Shown in pieces: positions 11,746 to 23,110 of a stretch of 64,000 bases of DNA. The stretch covers positions 37,853,393-37,917,392 of the forward strand of contig OX388350.1 in the NCBI GenBank assembly GCA_947579665.1. Reading direction: 5' to 3'. The stretch comes from Sympetrum striolatum. Taxonomy: Eukaryota; Arthropoda; Insecta; Odonata; Libellulidae. The first letter of the stretch is position 1, and every line of letters starts with the position of its first letter. Below the pieces are notes generated by a model. That model made no database searches, was not told the origin of the DNA, and worked only from the letters and a program-made list of their open reading frames with translations. Both the position numbers and the translations under genes were made by a program.

Positions 11746-11749
11746 ATAT

Positions 11750-12420
11750 ATTGTATGCAGTATTTAGGAGACGTATGCCTCTGTGGTTATCTGGGTTACA
11801 CCTTTCTCCCTTTTTAAACAATGAGACAACCTGGCATCCCTCCATTCATCTGGGATTTCATGTTTCATCATGTTGTACAGATATATAATTCTCGTTTCTA
11901 GAGTTCTACCTCCATACTTAATCATTTCCGAACTAATTCCATCAATGCCAGCCGCTTTTCTATTCTTTGTTTTATTCAAAGCATATTCCAGTTCTTTTAA
12001 GTCGATAGGGTCTACACCAATTGATTCCTCTGGCATCAATTCATCTAAATCAAGTGTTTCTTTTGATGTTGGGTCACACCATAGTTTCTTATAGTGTGTT
12101 ATCTAATCTTCCTTCGGTATCACATTTAATCGTGCTATATCTCTCTGTGATTTATTGAGGTGTTTCATTAGCTTATATGATATTTTTTGTCTTCCATGAA
12201 AATCATCCTCTATTCCGCTTATAAATCTGTCCCATGATATCATATGTGCCTGTCTTACTATTATTTTTTTACGGTTCCTAATGCTGCTGTGGTACTTTTT
12301 GTTCGCCTCCTCTGATATTTTTTGTAGGTATTCTCTGTATGCTTCGTTCTTCTCTTCAATGGCTTGTGCTATCTCTTCGTTCCAGCCTTTTCCAGAATTG
12401 TTTCTTCTTGTAGTATATTT
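11750..12420 (-). pseudogene. LINE reverse transcriptase fragment, N-terminal part
   Basis: The minus strand encodes a recognisable non-LTR retrotransposon RT N-terminal region. It has an upstream helical part (WNEEIAQAIEEKNEAYREYL), then LKELEYALNKTKNRKAAGIDGISSEMIKYGG, which is the classic RT 0/1 block, then EIPDEWRDA. It is broken: a stop codon replaces the expected Trp at about 12098-12100, and a frameshift near 11815-11830 moves the KKGERCNPDNHRGI motif into another frame. The endonuclease domain is absent. RTE- or L2-like elements have this motif order, but the clade is not established. Confidence 0.8.
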
Positions 12421-12660
12421 ATTATTATTATTAATCTAAATGCTGCAATTTGGTATGATTATTAGGTGGCAACGGTTGAGGGGGATATAACAATACAATC
12501 TGTCCGGCATTAGCCCAAGGACAGGAGGGAAACACTTCCAAAACTTTTCCGTGGACAGTACATATCTTAACAATAGCAATATGCCCAATTTTTACAACAA
12601 GTCAAATAAACAATATACAAACATTCAGTGAATTTCTTACACCACTACGTGTTATTTACC
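12421..12660. other. AT-rich stretch, nothing recognised
   Basis: A short TTATTATTATTA run and AT-rich DNA between the LINE and the next CpG-richer block. Confidence 0.4.
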
Positions 12661-13400
12661 TTCGAAAACCAAACATTTTTGTATCAATCGCCAACACCTG
12701 AGTCCGCGGGGGGGATTTCACTTCTATTGCCCCCCGAGGACCTCCTTCAACGGCCGCCAGAGGAAACAGATGAAAGCGGGTCACGCGAGGCTGTCACGAA
12801 CCCGCGAAAGAACGCGGCGTTCGAGGGACTGGCCGAGTGGGTCGAGACTCTTAAGACCGATGGTGAGGGTCGGGCGGATGAGGATTTATCAGAGGCCGCC
12901 TCCCTCGGAGGAACTCGTTAGGAGCGCCGAGATGAGAGGATAACGTTTGTTTACGATGGCACTGCGGCTAACCACGCTTCTGACGCCCTTTGTGAATGAA
13001 ACACAACCTGGCTGGCAGCTTGTGTGACGCCGTCCGAAAGCCTGTTTTGGCACCGTGTTGCGTGGTTGCCAGATTGCTTCCACGCCGTAATTAATAGCAT
13101 TCCTGCACGCCGCGGATGATGGAGGACCCCGAGCTCGTTTAATGAGTGGCCGCCGCGTGACTGGAGGTGAACGCGGAAGGTAATTGTGGTCTTTTTAATA
13201 ATGGTGCGCAATGGAGGTCTTCTGGTTTTAATTTGATCGCTGTGGGGAAACGGGGGGACCTCTCTTCCGCATGTCTTTATTCACTTGTCACGATTGGGTC
13301 CCGGAACATAGCTCCCCGTAGTTTTCTCGTTAAGTTTCGGAAAGGAGAGGATATTGTGCCCGCAGTTTCGAAATAATGAATGCTCGACAATGGGGTTGCA
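12660..13400 (+). other. CpG-richer block with E/S-rich ORF
   Basis: Strongly GC- and CpG-enriched relative to its surroundings. A plus-strand frame (97 codons, 12628-12921) becomes rich in E, D, S, A and G in its second half, with mostly G/C third positions, and ends in TAG. A terminal exon beginning near 12705 after CACCTGAG is conceivable, but no poly(A) signal or partner exon is seen, and minus-strand frames are also open nearby. No domain is recognised. Regulatory DNA is the alternative. Confidence 0.3.
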
Positions 13401-14090
13401 ATTGTTTAAAGTAGCTGTTGGGTGGATTGATAAAAGACTGTTTACCTCTATGGAAAATTTATTTTCTGCCAACAAAAGTGATATTTTTGGATTCAAAATA
13501 TTATGAGCACGATAGCGCGTAGGTGAATGACTCTTAAGTTATTTCTATACATAGGTTGTCTCAGTACGACAAAGAAATTCCAGAAAAATTAGTAATAAAT
13601 TATAAACTAAAAAAGGAAAAATTGCAATAGTGCAGTATGATAGAATAATTAAATTCTCAAAAAAATAAAACATTCAAACGAAATTTAAAAAAAATAATAA
13701 TATAAAATAAAAAAGGAAAATATGCAAAAATACACGATGTATGATAAAATATTAAATATTACATAAAAGGTGGGGTAATAGTCGATGCTCCGCCCACTGC
13801 TACAGAAAAAAAGTAAAAAACCCTATTAAAAAAAAGATTGCCTTAAATAATACCTTGAAAATGTATTAATGGATCAGGTTCTGGGTTGTTACGAAAGTGA
13901 TATAATGTATAGTATATTGAGATGATATTTACATGCGAAGATGTTGTTATTGTATAAGATACAAATTTTAGATTAGAAATGTATAGGAAGTGATATGACA
14001 AGTTACAACCTGGTTGTTACCTACTTGTAACTTTGTATGATAATAATATTTACTAAGCGGTACTATAATATAAGACAATTTGAAAGAAAA
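13401..14090. other. AT-rich stretch with A-rich local duplication
   Basis: TAAAATAAAAAAGGAAAAT-like blocks at about 13601 and 13700, each followed by GATGTATGATA-like sequence, suggest a ~100 bp duplication. AAGTTACAA and TTGTAACTT (13999-14036) can form a short hairpin. No genes. Confidence 0.4.
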
Positions 14091-14480
14091 GGAACACAAG
14101 GGAATTTTGAAGCGCTTTTCGGAAACAATGAGTTAAAAATTTCACCCTCTACTTTCTGTGGCAAAAAAATGCAATTCGGAGAAGCCCTCATTCAATTCAT
14201 TCAAAGCCGAGAACATCCCTTTTCAAACACCGAAACTAAATTTCCCGGGGACTAATTTATTCACTCGCATCTCGGCACAATTGTTGTTTCCGGCTCATTT
14301 ATTCTCGAAATGCTTTCTTGGAAGGAGCCCTCGATCAGTCGTAACCAAGCGTGGAAGGTCTGAGCAAACGTACCGAATAAAACTCCCTATTGACCTCCAA
14401 ACGGGGCCGAGATTGCAAATTCCGCTGGCGAAATTTCAATAGGATGTAAACCCAGGAAAAATACGGAAAACGGCCTCCTG
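14090..14480. other. CpG-richer single-copy block
   Basis: GC-richer block with two overlapping plus-strand frames (72 and 94 codons) and no recognised protein. It includes AATTTATTCACTCG and CGAAATTTC motifs. Candidate conserved non-coding DNA. Confidence 0.3.
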
Positions 14481-15000
14481 CGAAGCGAATACATCTCGAA
14501 TTTTCAAGTTTAATAATAATAATAAAAGGTTACATGATATACAAGGATATATGATTAACTAGTATAAAAATATAACAAAAATTATTTAACATTAAATATA
14601 CATATGTAATTCTCAGACTACGGAATAAAATTATTTTCGAGTTGTTGATAAAGACCAAATTATTAAGACTGAACACTGTGGAAACACCAAACGTAGTACA
14701 TAGAATTTTTGACCAATTTAATCGAACGTTTCAATTACTTATCTCCTACTTTATCACTAATTACTACCTAAAGAAAGTTGCTGGTAGTTGGAAGCTGGTG
14801 TGCAGATACGCAGCGTTTAGATTTAAGAGGAATCTAAGTCACATAAAATATGACCGTTGCTTTTATGAGGACTTTATTCAGGGCTAGATTGAGACTACAA
14901 AGTATCTGCTTAAATCTATCCCATTGCCATACGAAACTAAGAGACTAATTGGAAAAGTACACAGAAGAAAACAGCTTTTTGGATAAAAAAAACTTAAGCT
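14481..15000. other. AT-rich stretch, nothing recognised
   Basis: Contains an 81-codon frame at 14642-14887 without recognisable features and an AATAATAATAA run. No gene called. Confidence 0.4.
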
Positions 15001-15039
15001 AGAAGCTTAGGAAGAAGTTTCCACGAACATACAAATGAA

Positions 15040-15229
15040 TGTAAGCAACCGGTCCCCTAAACGACCAATACGATTGCTGAATTCGAGCACATGCATTTTC
15101 CTGTATAGCAAGAATAGCTCGGAATTTTAGTTTTTTATACTACAGGGTATTTACTGATTTCACCACCGTCAACTTGAATTTAATCTACTTCTATATCCCC
15201 CGTAGAGAATCAACGGGAGCTTCAGCTAG
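15040..15229 (+). mobile_element. Helitron-like 3' end (second copy)
   Basis: CCCGTAGAGAATCAACGGG (15199-15217) forms a 5 bp stem with a 9 base loop, followed 8 bases later by CTAG (15226-15229), as in Helitron 3' ends (hairpin then CTRR). The 13-mer GAGAATCAACGGG and upstream blocks such as GAATTCGAGC[AT]CATG are shared with the insertion at 8552-9942. The 5' end was not found. Confidence 0.4.
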
Positions 15230-15500
15230 GAGTAAATAAAATAATAAACTATATTAGATAAAACGCAATTTAAAATACATTCATTAAGACAGCGGATGAG
15301 GTGGTTTAGTAGCTAGATAGATGGATAAGTTTACTAGATATCGGGAGCAATTCACCACGAGTGCATAAAACAGTTCATAGTTTTCTAGAGAGAGAGAGAC
15401 GACTCATACTACACGGATCGATGCCCTTTATGGCACGTAGGCAATTTCTGCGCCGCTCTAAAATAGTTCGGCACTTGAAACGCCCGCGATAACTCCATAC

Positions 15501-15620
15501 CTCTGGCGTAAGACGGGGAAAGAAAAGGTCGAAGTAGTTTATCCCACTCCTTCTTTGTTTCGCAAAAAAAGGAACGGGCGTAATCGCTTTCTAGCGATCC
15601 GAGATCATATCTGTAGAGCG
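15501..15620 (-). CDS. Candidate coding exon (unrecognised protein)
   Basis: On the minus strand a pyrimidine-rich acceptor (CTCTCTTTCACCTCAG) precedes 120 bases of open frame, and a donor AGAG|GTATGG follows. Using the frame with two leading bases, the translation starts LYRYDLGSLESDYARSFFC and has no stop. I do not recognise it. It lies in a CpG-richer block (15400-15700). Against it: a partial duplicate of the downstream intron side occurs at 15803-15845, and the donor is not optimal. Confidence 0.27.
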
Positions 15621-15715
15621 CTGAGGTGAAAGAGAGTTTTCCGCGTGGATTTTCCATTCAGGTGCACGTTGAGTCGTGCTTCGACTCCAAACTGCGGTCA
15701 CCGGCGAACTCAATG

Positions 15716-15775
15716 ATAATAATAATGAAATGTCTTTATTCGGGCGAGATTGAGACTTCCATCGAACCCATGAAT
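15716..15775 (-). mobile_element. Family A LINE tail, 3'-only copy
   Basis: On the minus strand GTCTCAATCTCGCCCGAATAAAGACATTTC ends in an ATT-rich tail, matching the end of the longer copies at 16187 and 55065. Only the last ~60 bp are present. Confidence 0.55.
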
Positions 15776-15849
15776 TGTGAATGGTTTCTATTCCACCTTT
15801 TTCTTCTAAAATAGTTCGGAACTTAACCGCGATAACTTCATATTTTTTT

Positions 15850-16240
15850 CTTATTTTTGCTTATTTTATGTTGTTAAGTATACTGCTATCATTTTTTAAA
15901 TGTGTACTGATTCTTATTTACGTACCGCATGTACGTACTTATTGGTAGTGTATTTCTTTATTTTTCATGTTCTTTTTTCTTTCTCTTCTTTTAGTTATCA
16001 CCATCGGTAAGTTTGCGCAGGTTTTTTACTCCTCTCTTCTTTTTGGGCGTTTTCCTGCAGTGAATTATTTTTAAGAATCTCTTAGGTATTTTACATCCAT
16101 ACATCTAATTTTTTCTCATACTATTATCTTTGATGTAATTATAATTCTATAATTAATGACGATGGATGGATGGAAGAAGAGACTATTAGTCTCAATCTCG
16201 CCCAAATAAAGACGATTATCATTACTATTATTATTATTTA
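15850..16240 (+). mobile_element. Family A LINE tail, long copy 1
   Basis: Shares TTATGTTGTTAAGTATACTGCTATCA, GCGCAGGTTTTTTA, CTTAGGT and a GTCTCAATCTCGCCC-AATAAAG end followed by (ATT)n with copies at 22850 (minus), 39587 (minus) and 54780 (plus). The end block followed by a trinucleotide tail is typical of a LINE 3' UTR. Coding sequence is absent. Confidence 0.65.
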
Positions 16241-16960
16241 CCTTATCTATTCGTGCACAAGCCGAGTTTTTAATCACATTATTTTATACTAAAGAAGCCC
16301 CCTCGTCGTTTACTCGAGTGAGGTTCCCATTTTCAGGCTCATCTCACTCTCTTTCTGCTGAAATAAATTTGAAAATACGCTTTTCATAAATATCAAGTTC
16401 TCGACGGGCATCGCTGGCTGACCTTTATTTCATGATGAATATTAAGTAGTAGGATGTGCCATTTTGATGTCTTTTTTTGTTTTCGTTTTTTCTCTCTTAG
16501 GATTAGTAAATATTATTTTTCTCTTGAAATTAATATTATTTTTATTTTTCTGTAAATTTATTCATTTATGTATAGGTATGTAATGAGTGACCTTTCATAA
16601 TTGTCATTATTTTATTGTTTTACTGTGTTTCCTTGGGTTTTTTCACCCTCCTTATGTGTGGTTTTTTTTCCCGCAACGTGTGTTTTTCCTTTGTCAACCT
16701 TCAGTTGAAAAGATTAGATATCACATTGAAAGTTGTCGGTGAAATTTCGTAAAATTGATCCAATGGTCTCCATAGTGTTTCTGGTACCGATTTAAAAAAC
16801 TTCATTTCGAGAAAAACGCTGTTAAAGATTCTAATATCAGTAGCTAATGCAACCTTCCAAAAACTTTTGTTGTAACATATAGATGGGTAGTATACTAGCA
16901 CCATTCCACGAAGCCAAGATTGATCATATTAGTTTCATGTTAAAACGTGCTTGTTTAGAG
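16241..16960. other. AT-rich stretch, nothing recognised
   Basis: T-rich plus-strand DNA with a 67-codon minus-strand frame of no recognised family. Confidence 0.4.
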
Positions 16961-16974
16961 TAATATTACAGTGA

Positions 16975-17330
16975 AAGGACGTTGAACAGCATCTTTTTTC
17001 CGTTCAAATCGATCGGTACAGCGCTCTCGGTCAGAGCACCATCTTCCTCGTGTTTGATTCCCTGGCGTTCGCATCCCACTCTCATATGGAAACAGTCTCA
17101 ATTGACCTCGAAATTTCGAGGATTCGGCCGACAAACAGCACTCGCGGATAAGCGGATGGGTGTTTTGAAGGGAAGTGAATGAATATGATTGGCTCAAGAG
17201 ATAATGCGAAACACGGCGGGCGAAATGGTCCGTAATGAAGCTCGCGCATGGAGTCAACCGTGCGAGCGTTTCCGAAGCGTTGTTTGAAGGGTTACCACAG
17301 CTCCAAGCTCTTTCAATTCTGATTGCTGAG
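16975..17330. other. CpG-richer single-copy block
   Basis: GC-richer island with open frames on both strands (66 and 100 codons) and no recognisable product. It holds TTGACCTCGAAATTTCGAGG, a near-palindrome. Possible regulatory element. Confidence 0.3.
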
Positions 17331-17614
17331 TACGGAAGAGGTGAAGTTCGGTTTTCTAATACGCATTTGCGAGTATAATAATGATTCCCGTATTAGATAC
17401 TGGTATTATGGCCATTGAGTACTAATCATTTACTCATTGCTCCGTAGCCTATACATTCCTGACTTTAAACCATGATAAGATCCCCCAAGACTGAAACCTA
17501 GGATACTTAACACAGACTAATCAAATCGAAAACTTCACCAAATCATTTTGCTCTTTGATTCGTTTAGTGTCAAAGCCGAATCACCATGCCATGACCATAT
17601 ATTTCCACAGATAA

Positions 17615-17997
17615 AGGGTCGTACACAAATTACGTAACGCAAAATTCTCCAAATTTCGACACTCCCCCTTCCCCCATGTAACAGGACCGTAACGCCAGGC
17701 CGGACCCCTCCCTTCCAAACCGTTACGTAGCGAGTGCTTTGTGAAAAGTTTTGGGCTTATATTCAGGAAAGAAAGATTTTTAGTTCCCAATAATAATTCA
17801 ATTTTTCAATTTCAATAATAATTAATTTTTTAATTCGAACTTTAAACTTTCAGAAATGTTGCTATTTTTGCAGTTCTAAAACCATAATGTAACACAAACC
17901 CTTACCCCCCTCTCCCCACGTATGTACCAGGACCGTGACGCCTGGCCGGACCCCTCCCTCCCCCCAAATTGCGTTACGTAATTTGTGTACGGCCCCT
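17615..17997. mobile_element. MITE with 26 bp terminal inverted repeats
   Basis: The left end AGGGTCGTACACAAATTACGTAACGC (17615-17640) is the inverse of the right end GCGTTACGTAATTTGTGTACGGCCCCT (17971-17997), apart from one small gap. Inside, AGGACCGT[AG]ACGCC[AT]GGCCGGACCCC occurs twice in direct orientation (about 17682 and 17931), each next to a C-rich run, so the element looks like two related ~125 bp units around an AT-rich spacer. There is no coding sequence. The minus-strand frames here are by-products. Confidence 0.7.
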
Positions 17998-17999
17998 AA

Positions 18000-19900
18000 G
18001 ACGATAGCTGAATCATAAAAGTGCCCACGAGATCCGGGGATTTGAATGTTTGTAGCAATCGCAAGGCAGTGCCCCCAGAAGCAAGGAAATGAAGTTTCTT
18101 CGTTCGAAAAATTAAAAATAGGACATAATTCCAAATACGCTGTACATTATTATGATCTTGATGATGACCGCTGATCCATAGACCGTTGATAGTTTGGAGC
18201 TCTTCTTGTAGGACAGATATTTGCTAAAACGATTCAATTTTGACGGTTCAATTTCAATAGAATGGAACGATCAGCAATCTCTACCACAAGACAGCAAAAA
18301 TGCAGGTACACTCCTGTATTCCTCCATTTTCCCATATTCCGGTAATTCCATACGTATAACTTGCCGCCCAAAACCACTTCGTCACCACTCATCTCTTTGT
18401 CTAATCTTCTTGTCTTGGGATGTATTCAAAACCAAGCAAACGAAATACATGGTGATAATAGCGTGATTTGAGCCAAAACCGGTCAACTAGTGTGTATTCA
18501 TATACTTTTGGCGTACCAGCAGTCCTACATTTTTTTAGAAACATATATTTACGATCGAAAAAGTGGCCAATGGCTTGTTTAATTTAATTAAATTACAGAG
18601 AAAACTTTAATTTTAATTATTAATTCACTTGTATTTCCGTTTTTTCAACCTTTCATCAAGACAACATTAAATACATATAGATATTTTCATTTTTTCATCC
18701 ACGCGTAGCACCTGAAACGTTCCCGCGTACCACTGATTAGGAACCCCTGCTCTTAGGACTTCTAAACTATTTCGTAATTAGGGAATGTTATCTTCTAATA
18801 TTTAACTCTGAAATACAATATGCATCCCTAAAGTATGAAGGATAATAACCAAGATATATTATTCTATTTTTATGTAATTTATTAAGAAGGAACGTTGAAA
18901 TCCAATGGAGATTATTTATAGAACGAAAAGCAAATAAAATCACCTTTCTAATGAGGCAATCAAATATTTGACAACTCCCGCTTACAATTGACAATTACCT
19001 GGAAATCAGTTTGGCTCTCACTCAAATCACGCTGAAGACCTTGGATGTGAATTCTTCCTTTCTTTTCAACCCTCAATTTATCCTGTTGGTCTGTATAACA
19101 AGTTCCAAGAACTGTTGCCAGATCGAATTTCCTTCTCTCTTGACATTTTAAGGTGAAAGATATCTTAAAATCCTCGACCTTTAGAACAACGTGGGGTACT
19201 CAAAGGCTGCGTTTATTTTTATTTCAAGTTCTCTCCAGATAGATGTTGTATCAAGCTGAATTAGTCCGACTTTTTCAAAAGGTTGTAGTTACGTCTTGAT
19301 ACATTTGAAAGTCCCTACCCCAAATAGGTTTCTATCAGTAAACGCCTAAATAAAGTATCATTTAGAATCTAATCTATGGTATTCATAATATAAATTAAAA
19401 TTAAATTAAATTAATTTTTATTATGTCCTGTGGCTATCCACCTAAGGACATCGGTAAATTACAGTGATGGAATCATAGCAGTCTAGGCAAAGAGATATTA
19501 CTATATTGAACACTCTAAATTTAACAAATAATAACATTTAAAATCTATTTATGGTTCCTCTGTATCACTGATTATGGTAAGCAGGGAATTCGAAAAAATT
19601 ATGGCAGATATTGTAAATGATTTGTGGAAGGTAGTGGATCTATGTGACGGAATGTAAAATGTTATTCATAATAGTAAACAAGAGAAGTCCAATGAAGTAT
19701 TTTAATCTTTTCTTAGGAAGGGAGATCTTACTTGTAAACTTTGATTATAGAGTTGTCAAAAGTCGAATTGCGAAATGATAAAAAAATTAAAAATTATTAC
19801 AAATATTATTTTAAATTTTTAATTCGAGTAATATATATAAGAGTAAGAACAAGGTTGACCAGAAAAGCATACCTACTCTGACATTCCATACAACAGTAGA
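18000..19900. other. AT-rich stretch, nothing strong
   Basis: Small frames (68-90 codons) without recognised features. At 19390-19470 the minus strand reads a GGATAGCCACAGGACATAATAAAA-like end followed by an A/T-rich tail, which could be a short retrotransposon 3' end, but it has no second copy in this window. Confidence 0.4.
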
Positions 19901-19902
19901 GG

Positions 19903-21384
19903 AGAGTGACCAAACCCGGTCTCTAATTCGGGCCCTTCGTATATTGTCTATTATATTACTATTGTATAACTAGTGAATTTCCCCGTAAAAATGACTGAAT
20001 TAAAATTAATTTATTTACCAAAAATATAAATAATCCCAATACCATATTGGATTTTTCATTAGAAATGTCCATTTTAATGCATTTAAACTCTGACGATAAA
20101 TAAATGAGAGCCGAGTTCAACAATAACCTTCGTCGTTAGGGAATTGTTTATGCCCAAAAATTGCACATATTTGTTTCTTAATTCTCTCAATTTTGACTCA
20201 AATACGATATATTACGAACATAATAAGAATATTTATTCAATTAACTTCCTTTTGATATTCATCTCGATTTCGTACGACCGTAAATTTTGAATTAATTCTG
20301 CAAAATAAAAAATATCTGTAATCGATCAAAATGAACTTTATGTGCATTAATAATGAAAGATGATTCGAGTTGTTAAGAGTTGAACCAAGGATTTTTGACA
20401 AACAAATATCAATATGTAATACTTATACCTTTAACGACTGCCAAAAATGTATAATCCTATCACGTCGGGAAGAGCATGAAATTAAAGCTCGAAAATTCCT
20501 CCCATGCATTCCTTACGGGAGTTACTGTCATCGGATGGATAAATATATGTATATATGTGTGTGTATACACATCGATGATTATCATATAAGATAGGCTACT
20601 TTATAAACTATTAGTTTAGAAGCTTTCAACAGCTTTGCCTAACCTTTATGCAACGTGCTCAGGGAATTCCTTTGTTTTATTTTTGCACTGTGTTACTTGA
20701 GTTCTCGTGAAGCTATTTATGTATTGATGAGCTCTTCTTATTATATATCATTACATTCTTTATGAAATAAGCAATCTTTTTATATAGTTAGGACATAGCT
20801 ATCTTTAAAAATTTCACTTTAATCAAGTATTTAATTTTACACCGCCAGATGTCTTAATTCTGGCCCCATTACGGTTCCAAAATCGGGCCCCCTTTTATAC
20901 ATGCGTTGTAGCATTAAAACGAAAGGAAAAAAGTTAGATTGTTTCACTTGGTGCTTCGCTTTGCAGTTCCATTTTTCTTAATGCGTGGGATAAATATTTT
21001 CTATATCTTATAGAGAGTAATGTGAGTTTCCACTGATATTTTACCTAAATGTATGTGTTTTATTAGTTCTTTTTTTACTCCAAACACCTTTATGCATACG
21101 TCGACAGTAAATAAGTATAACCACATCTTCTTTATAGTTGTTTTCAATAATATAGACAATTGTAGGGGTGGCGATTTAGGAATCTTTTTTCTAAAAGTTG
21201 AGATTTGACTATTTTATAGAAACTAATTTTGGAAAATTAATATTTTATTAAACTATGTTTAAGCTTCAGAATCTTATAAAGAACTTATCAAAGTATTTAA
21301 AAAAATGGAGTATTTACCAACTATCTCTTGGCTGCGTAGCAAAAATATAAAACTGGGACCCGAATTCGGCTTCTTTCCCCTAGG
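19903..21384. mobile_element. Possible DNA transposon remnant, weak terminal repeats
   Basis: GAGGAGAGTGACCAAACCCGG at 19903 resembles the inverse of CCGAATTCGGCTTCTTTCCCCTA ending near 21384. AATTCGGGCCC-like blocks lie just inside the left end (19935) and again at 20880, with a related GGGACCCGAATTCGG at 21355. TA dinucleotides lie at both ends. No transposase frame is readable. Tentative. Confidence 0.25.
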
Positions 21385-22060
21385 TACATGTTGAATGCAC
21401 CGAAATTGGTATTTATGGCAGAAAGAGAGATTTTTTGAAATTTAATTTCAGAATCGTCAATTGATTCGTTCGTCGTCGTTGATTGATTGATTCTTTTCAT
21501 GATAAAAAAAACTGTCATAGTAATATAAAATCAAGAATTTTAATTTTTATAATCCGTGGAATAAAGAAGCGTAAGCTACATTTAAATCTTAAAAGCGGAA
21601 AGTACCTCCTTTGAATTTCCACCCACCAATAACACGTATTTTGAATAAAATTCACCAGATTAAAAGTCCCCATTGGGAAAATAGTTGATCTGATGGATAA
21701 ATTCCTAGCAATTATGTATCTAAACAGCAGATACATTCCTTCATAAAAATAACGATGATTTCCAAATTTATCCCCCTGCAAATAGTATGTAGGTAACATA
21801 CTATATGTACAGCGTTGCAGATAGATAGCACCCATTTATAAAAATTTACTGTATGCTTTAATCTTTTATTTTCAATTCTGCACTCTTTTGCTAACTTTAT
21901 CAGTCCACCATTTTGTAACTATTTGAACTATTGGCCAATAAATTAGCAAAAATGTTTCTATTGCTGCAAATAACTTTTTGACAAAATTTATAACAGATCC
22001 GAAAGTGTCATATTTTTTCTTCTTTGCTTTGGCGAATGACCCTCACAAAGGACGCCTACT
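21385..22060. other. AT-rich stretch, nothing recognised
   Basis: A 106-codon minus-strand frame (21515-21835) has no recognisable family and average AT-rich composition, so I do not call it a gene. Confidence 0.35.
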
Positions 22061-22066
22061 GTAAAT

Positions 22067-22200
22067 TTGTCGCACCAAAATGTCAGATCATGGTTGATTC
22101 GTGCAGAAAACAAGAATGCCAACTATATTTGTAAGCAAATATGTAATATGTTGCACCAAAATATTCTGCTAGATCCTGGTTGATTCATGCGAAAACAATC
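22067..22200 (+). repeat. Local direct duplication (~82 bp)
   Basis: GTCGCACCAAAATGTCAGATCATGGTTGATTCGTGCAGAAAACAA is followed by GTTGCACCAAAATATTCTGCTAGATCCTGGTTGATTCATGCGAAAACAA. Two tandem copies, diverged. Confidence 0.6.
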
Positions 22201-22299
22201 TCAAAATTCGCGTCGCATCCCTTCGCTATCCACTTCTCCCACCGAAATACTTGCTTGGAATAGCTTTCTTCGTTAGCCTACTTCCCTTCACGTGAACTC

Positions 22300-22720
22300 T
22301 ACAAGCAAATACAAATACCTCATGCCGAACAACTACCTTACTCGGTGGTCGGGGACAAATATCCAGCCTTTTTATTTCTTCTCAGGTGGCAGAGAAACGG
22401 GAGTCACGGTTCCACAAGGCTCAGCACTAGGACCGAGTTGGCAACCACAGCTCTTCTCTATTTCCGTCCACTCGCTCATGTAAACACTGGAACCTTTTCC
22501 TTCGAGTCGCCAATCTGCTTGGCACAGCCGCCTTGATCCTCTACGAGCAATCGCGAAAACAAGCATCTTAAAATAAGGATACGCCCGTCCCAACTGAACG
22601 TTGACACAATTCTCTTTAGAACGCCGCCTCCCCGCTCGGCGTTTCTTCCCCGTTTGACCTTATGGGTGAGAGGTTAGTCCCACACTGTGAAGCTCCCCTT
22701 ACTCACACGAAAGAGAAGGG
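22300..22720 (+). pseudogene. Jockey-like LINE reverse transcriptase fragment
   Basis: The plus strand encodes a YLTRW...-like segment and then VTVPQGSALGP and LFSISVH, matching the conserved GVPQGSVLGPLLF motif of non-LTR RTs. Further on, KIRIRPSQLNVDTILFRTPP matches the W-x-I-x-I-N-P-x-K-T-x-A-I-x-F-x-R-x-x-P region after the catalytic box in jockey-type elements. The catalytic FADD box itself is degraded, at least one stop and frameshifts interrupt the frame, and both ends are missing. The fragment is non-functional. Confidence 0.7.
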
Positions 22721-22849
22721 GTTACGGGTAGGTAGGTAGGGATAAATGACAAATGAATTTAAATGTCGGGAGCGTAATCGTAACCTAACCCACCGTCATT
22801 AATAATAGAATTACAATTAAATTAAAGAGAATAGTATAAAAGCTATTGG

Positions 22850-23110
22850 AAGAATTGTGGACGTAAAAAACCTAAGATATTCTTAGGAAAAAAGGCCACT
22901 GAAAAAAAGCACCCACAAAGAAGGGGGTGTGAGGAACCTGCGCAAACCTACCGATAGTAATAACTAAAAGATAAGAAAAAAATAAAATGAAAAAATAAAG
23001 AAACACTATGCCACTACGATCGTAAGTACTTGCATGCGATACATAAATAATATTCAGTTCCATCAAACCAAATGATAGCAATATACTTAATAACATAAAA
23101 CAAACAAAAG
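22850..23110 (-). mobile_element. Family A LINE tail, copy 2
   Basis: Minus-strand copy matching 15850-16103: TTGTTTTATGTTATTAAGTATATTGCTATCATTT, GCATGCAAGTACTTA, GGTTTGCGCAGGT and CTTAGGTTTTTTACGTCCAC occur in the same order. The final GTCTCAATC...(ATT)n part is missing. Hydrophobic minus-strand frames of 97 and 88 codons come from T-rich repeat DNA. Confidence 0.65.

Larger units (their letters stand above)
15457..15845. repeat. Imperfect direct repeat bracketing the exon candidate
   Basis: CTCTAAAATAGTTCGGCACTTGAAACGCCCGCGATAACTCCAT at 15457 recurs, degraded, as TTCTAAAATAGTTCGGAACTTAACCGCGATAACTTCAT at 15803. It is a local duplication about 346 bp apart; the second copy abuts family A sequence. 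Confidence 0.55.
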
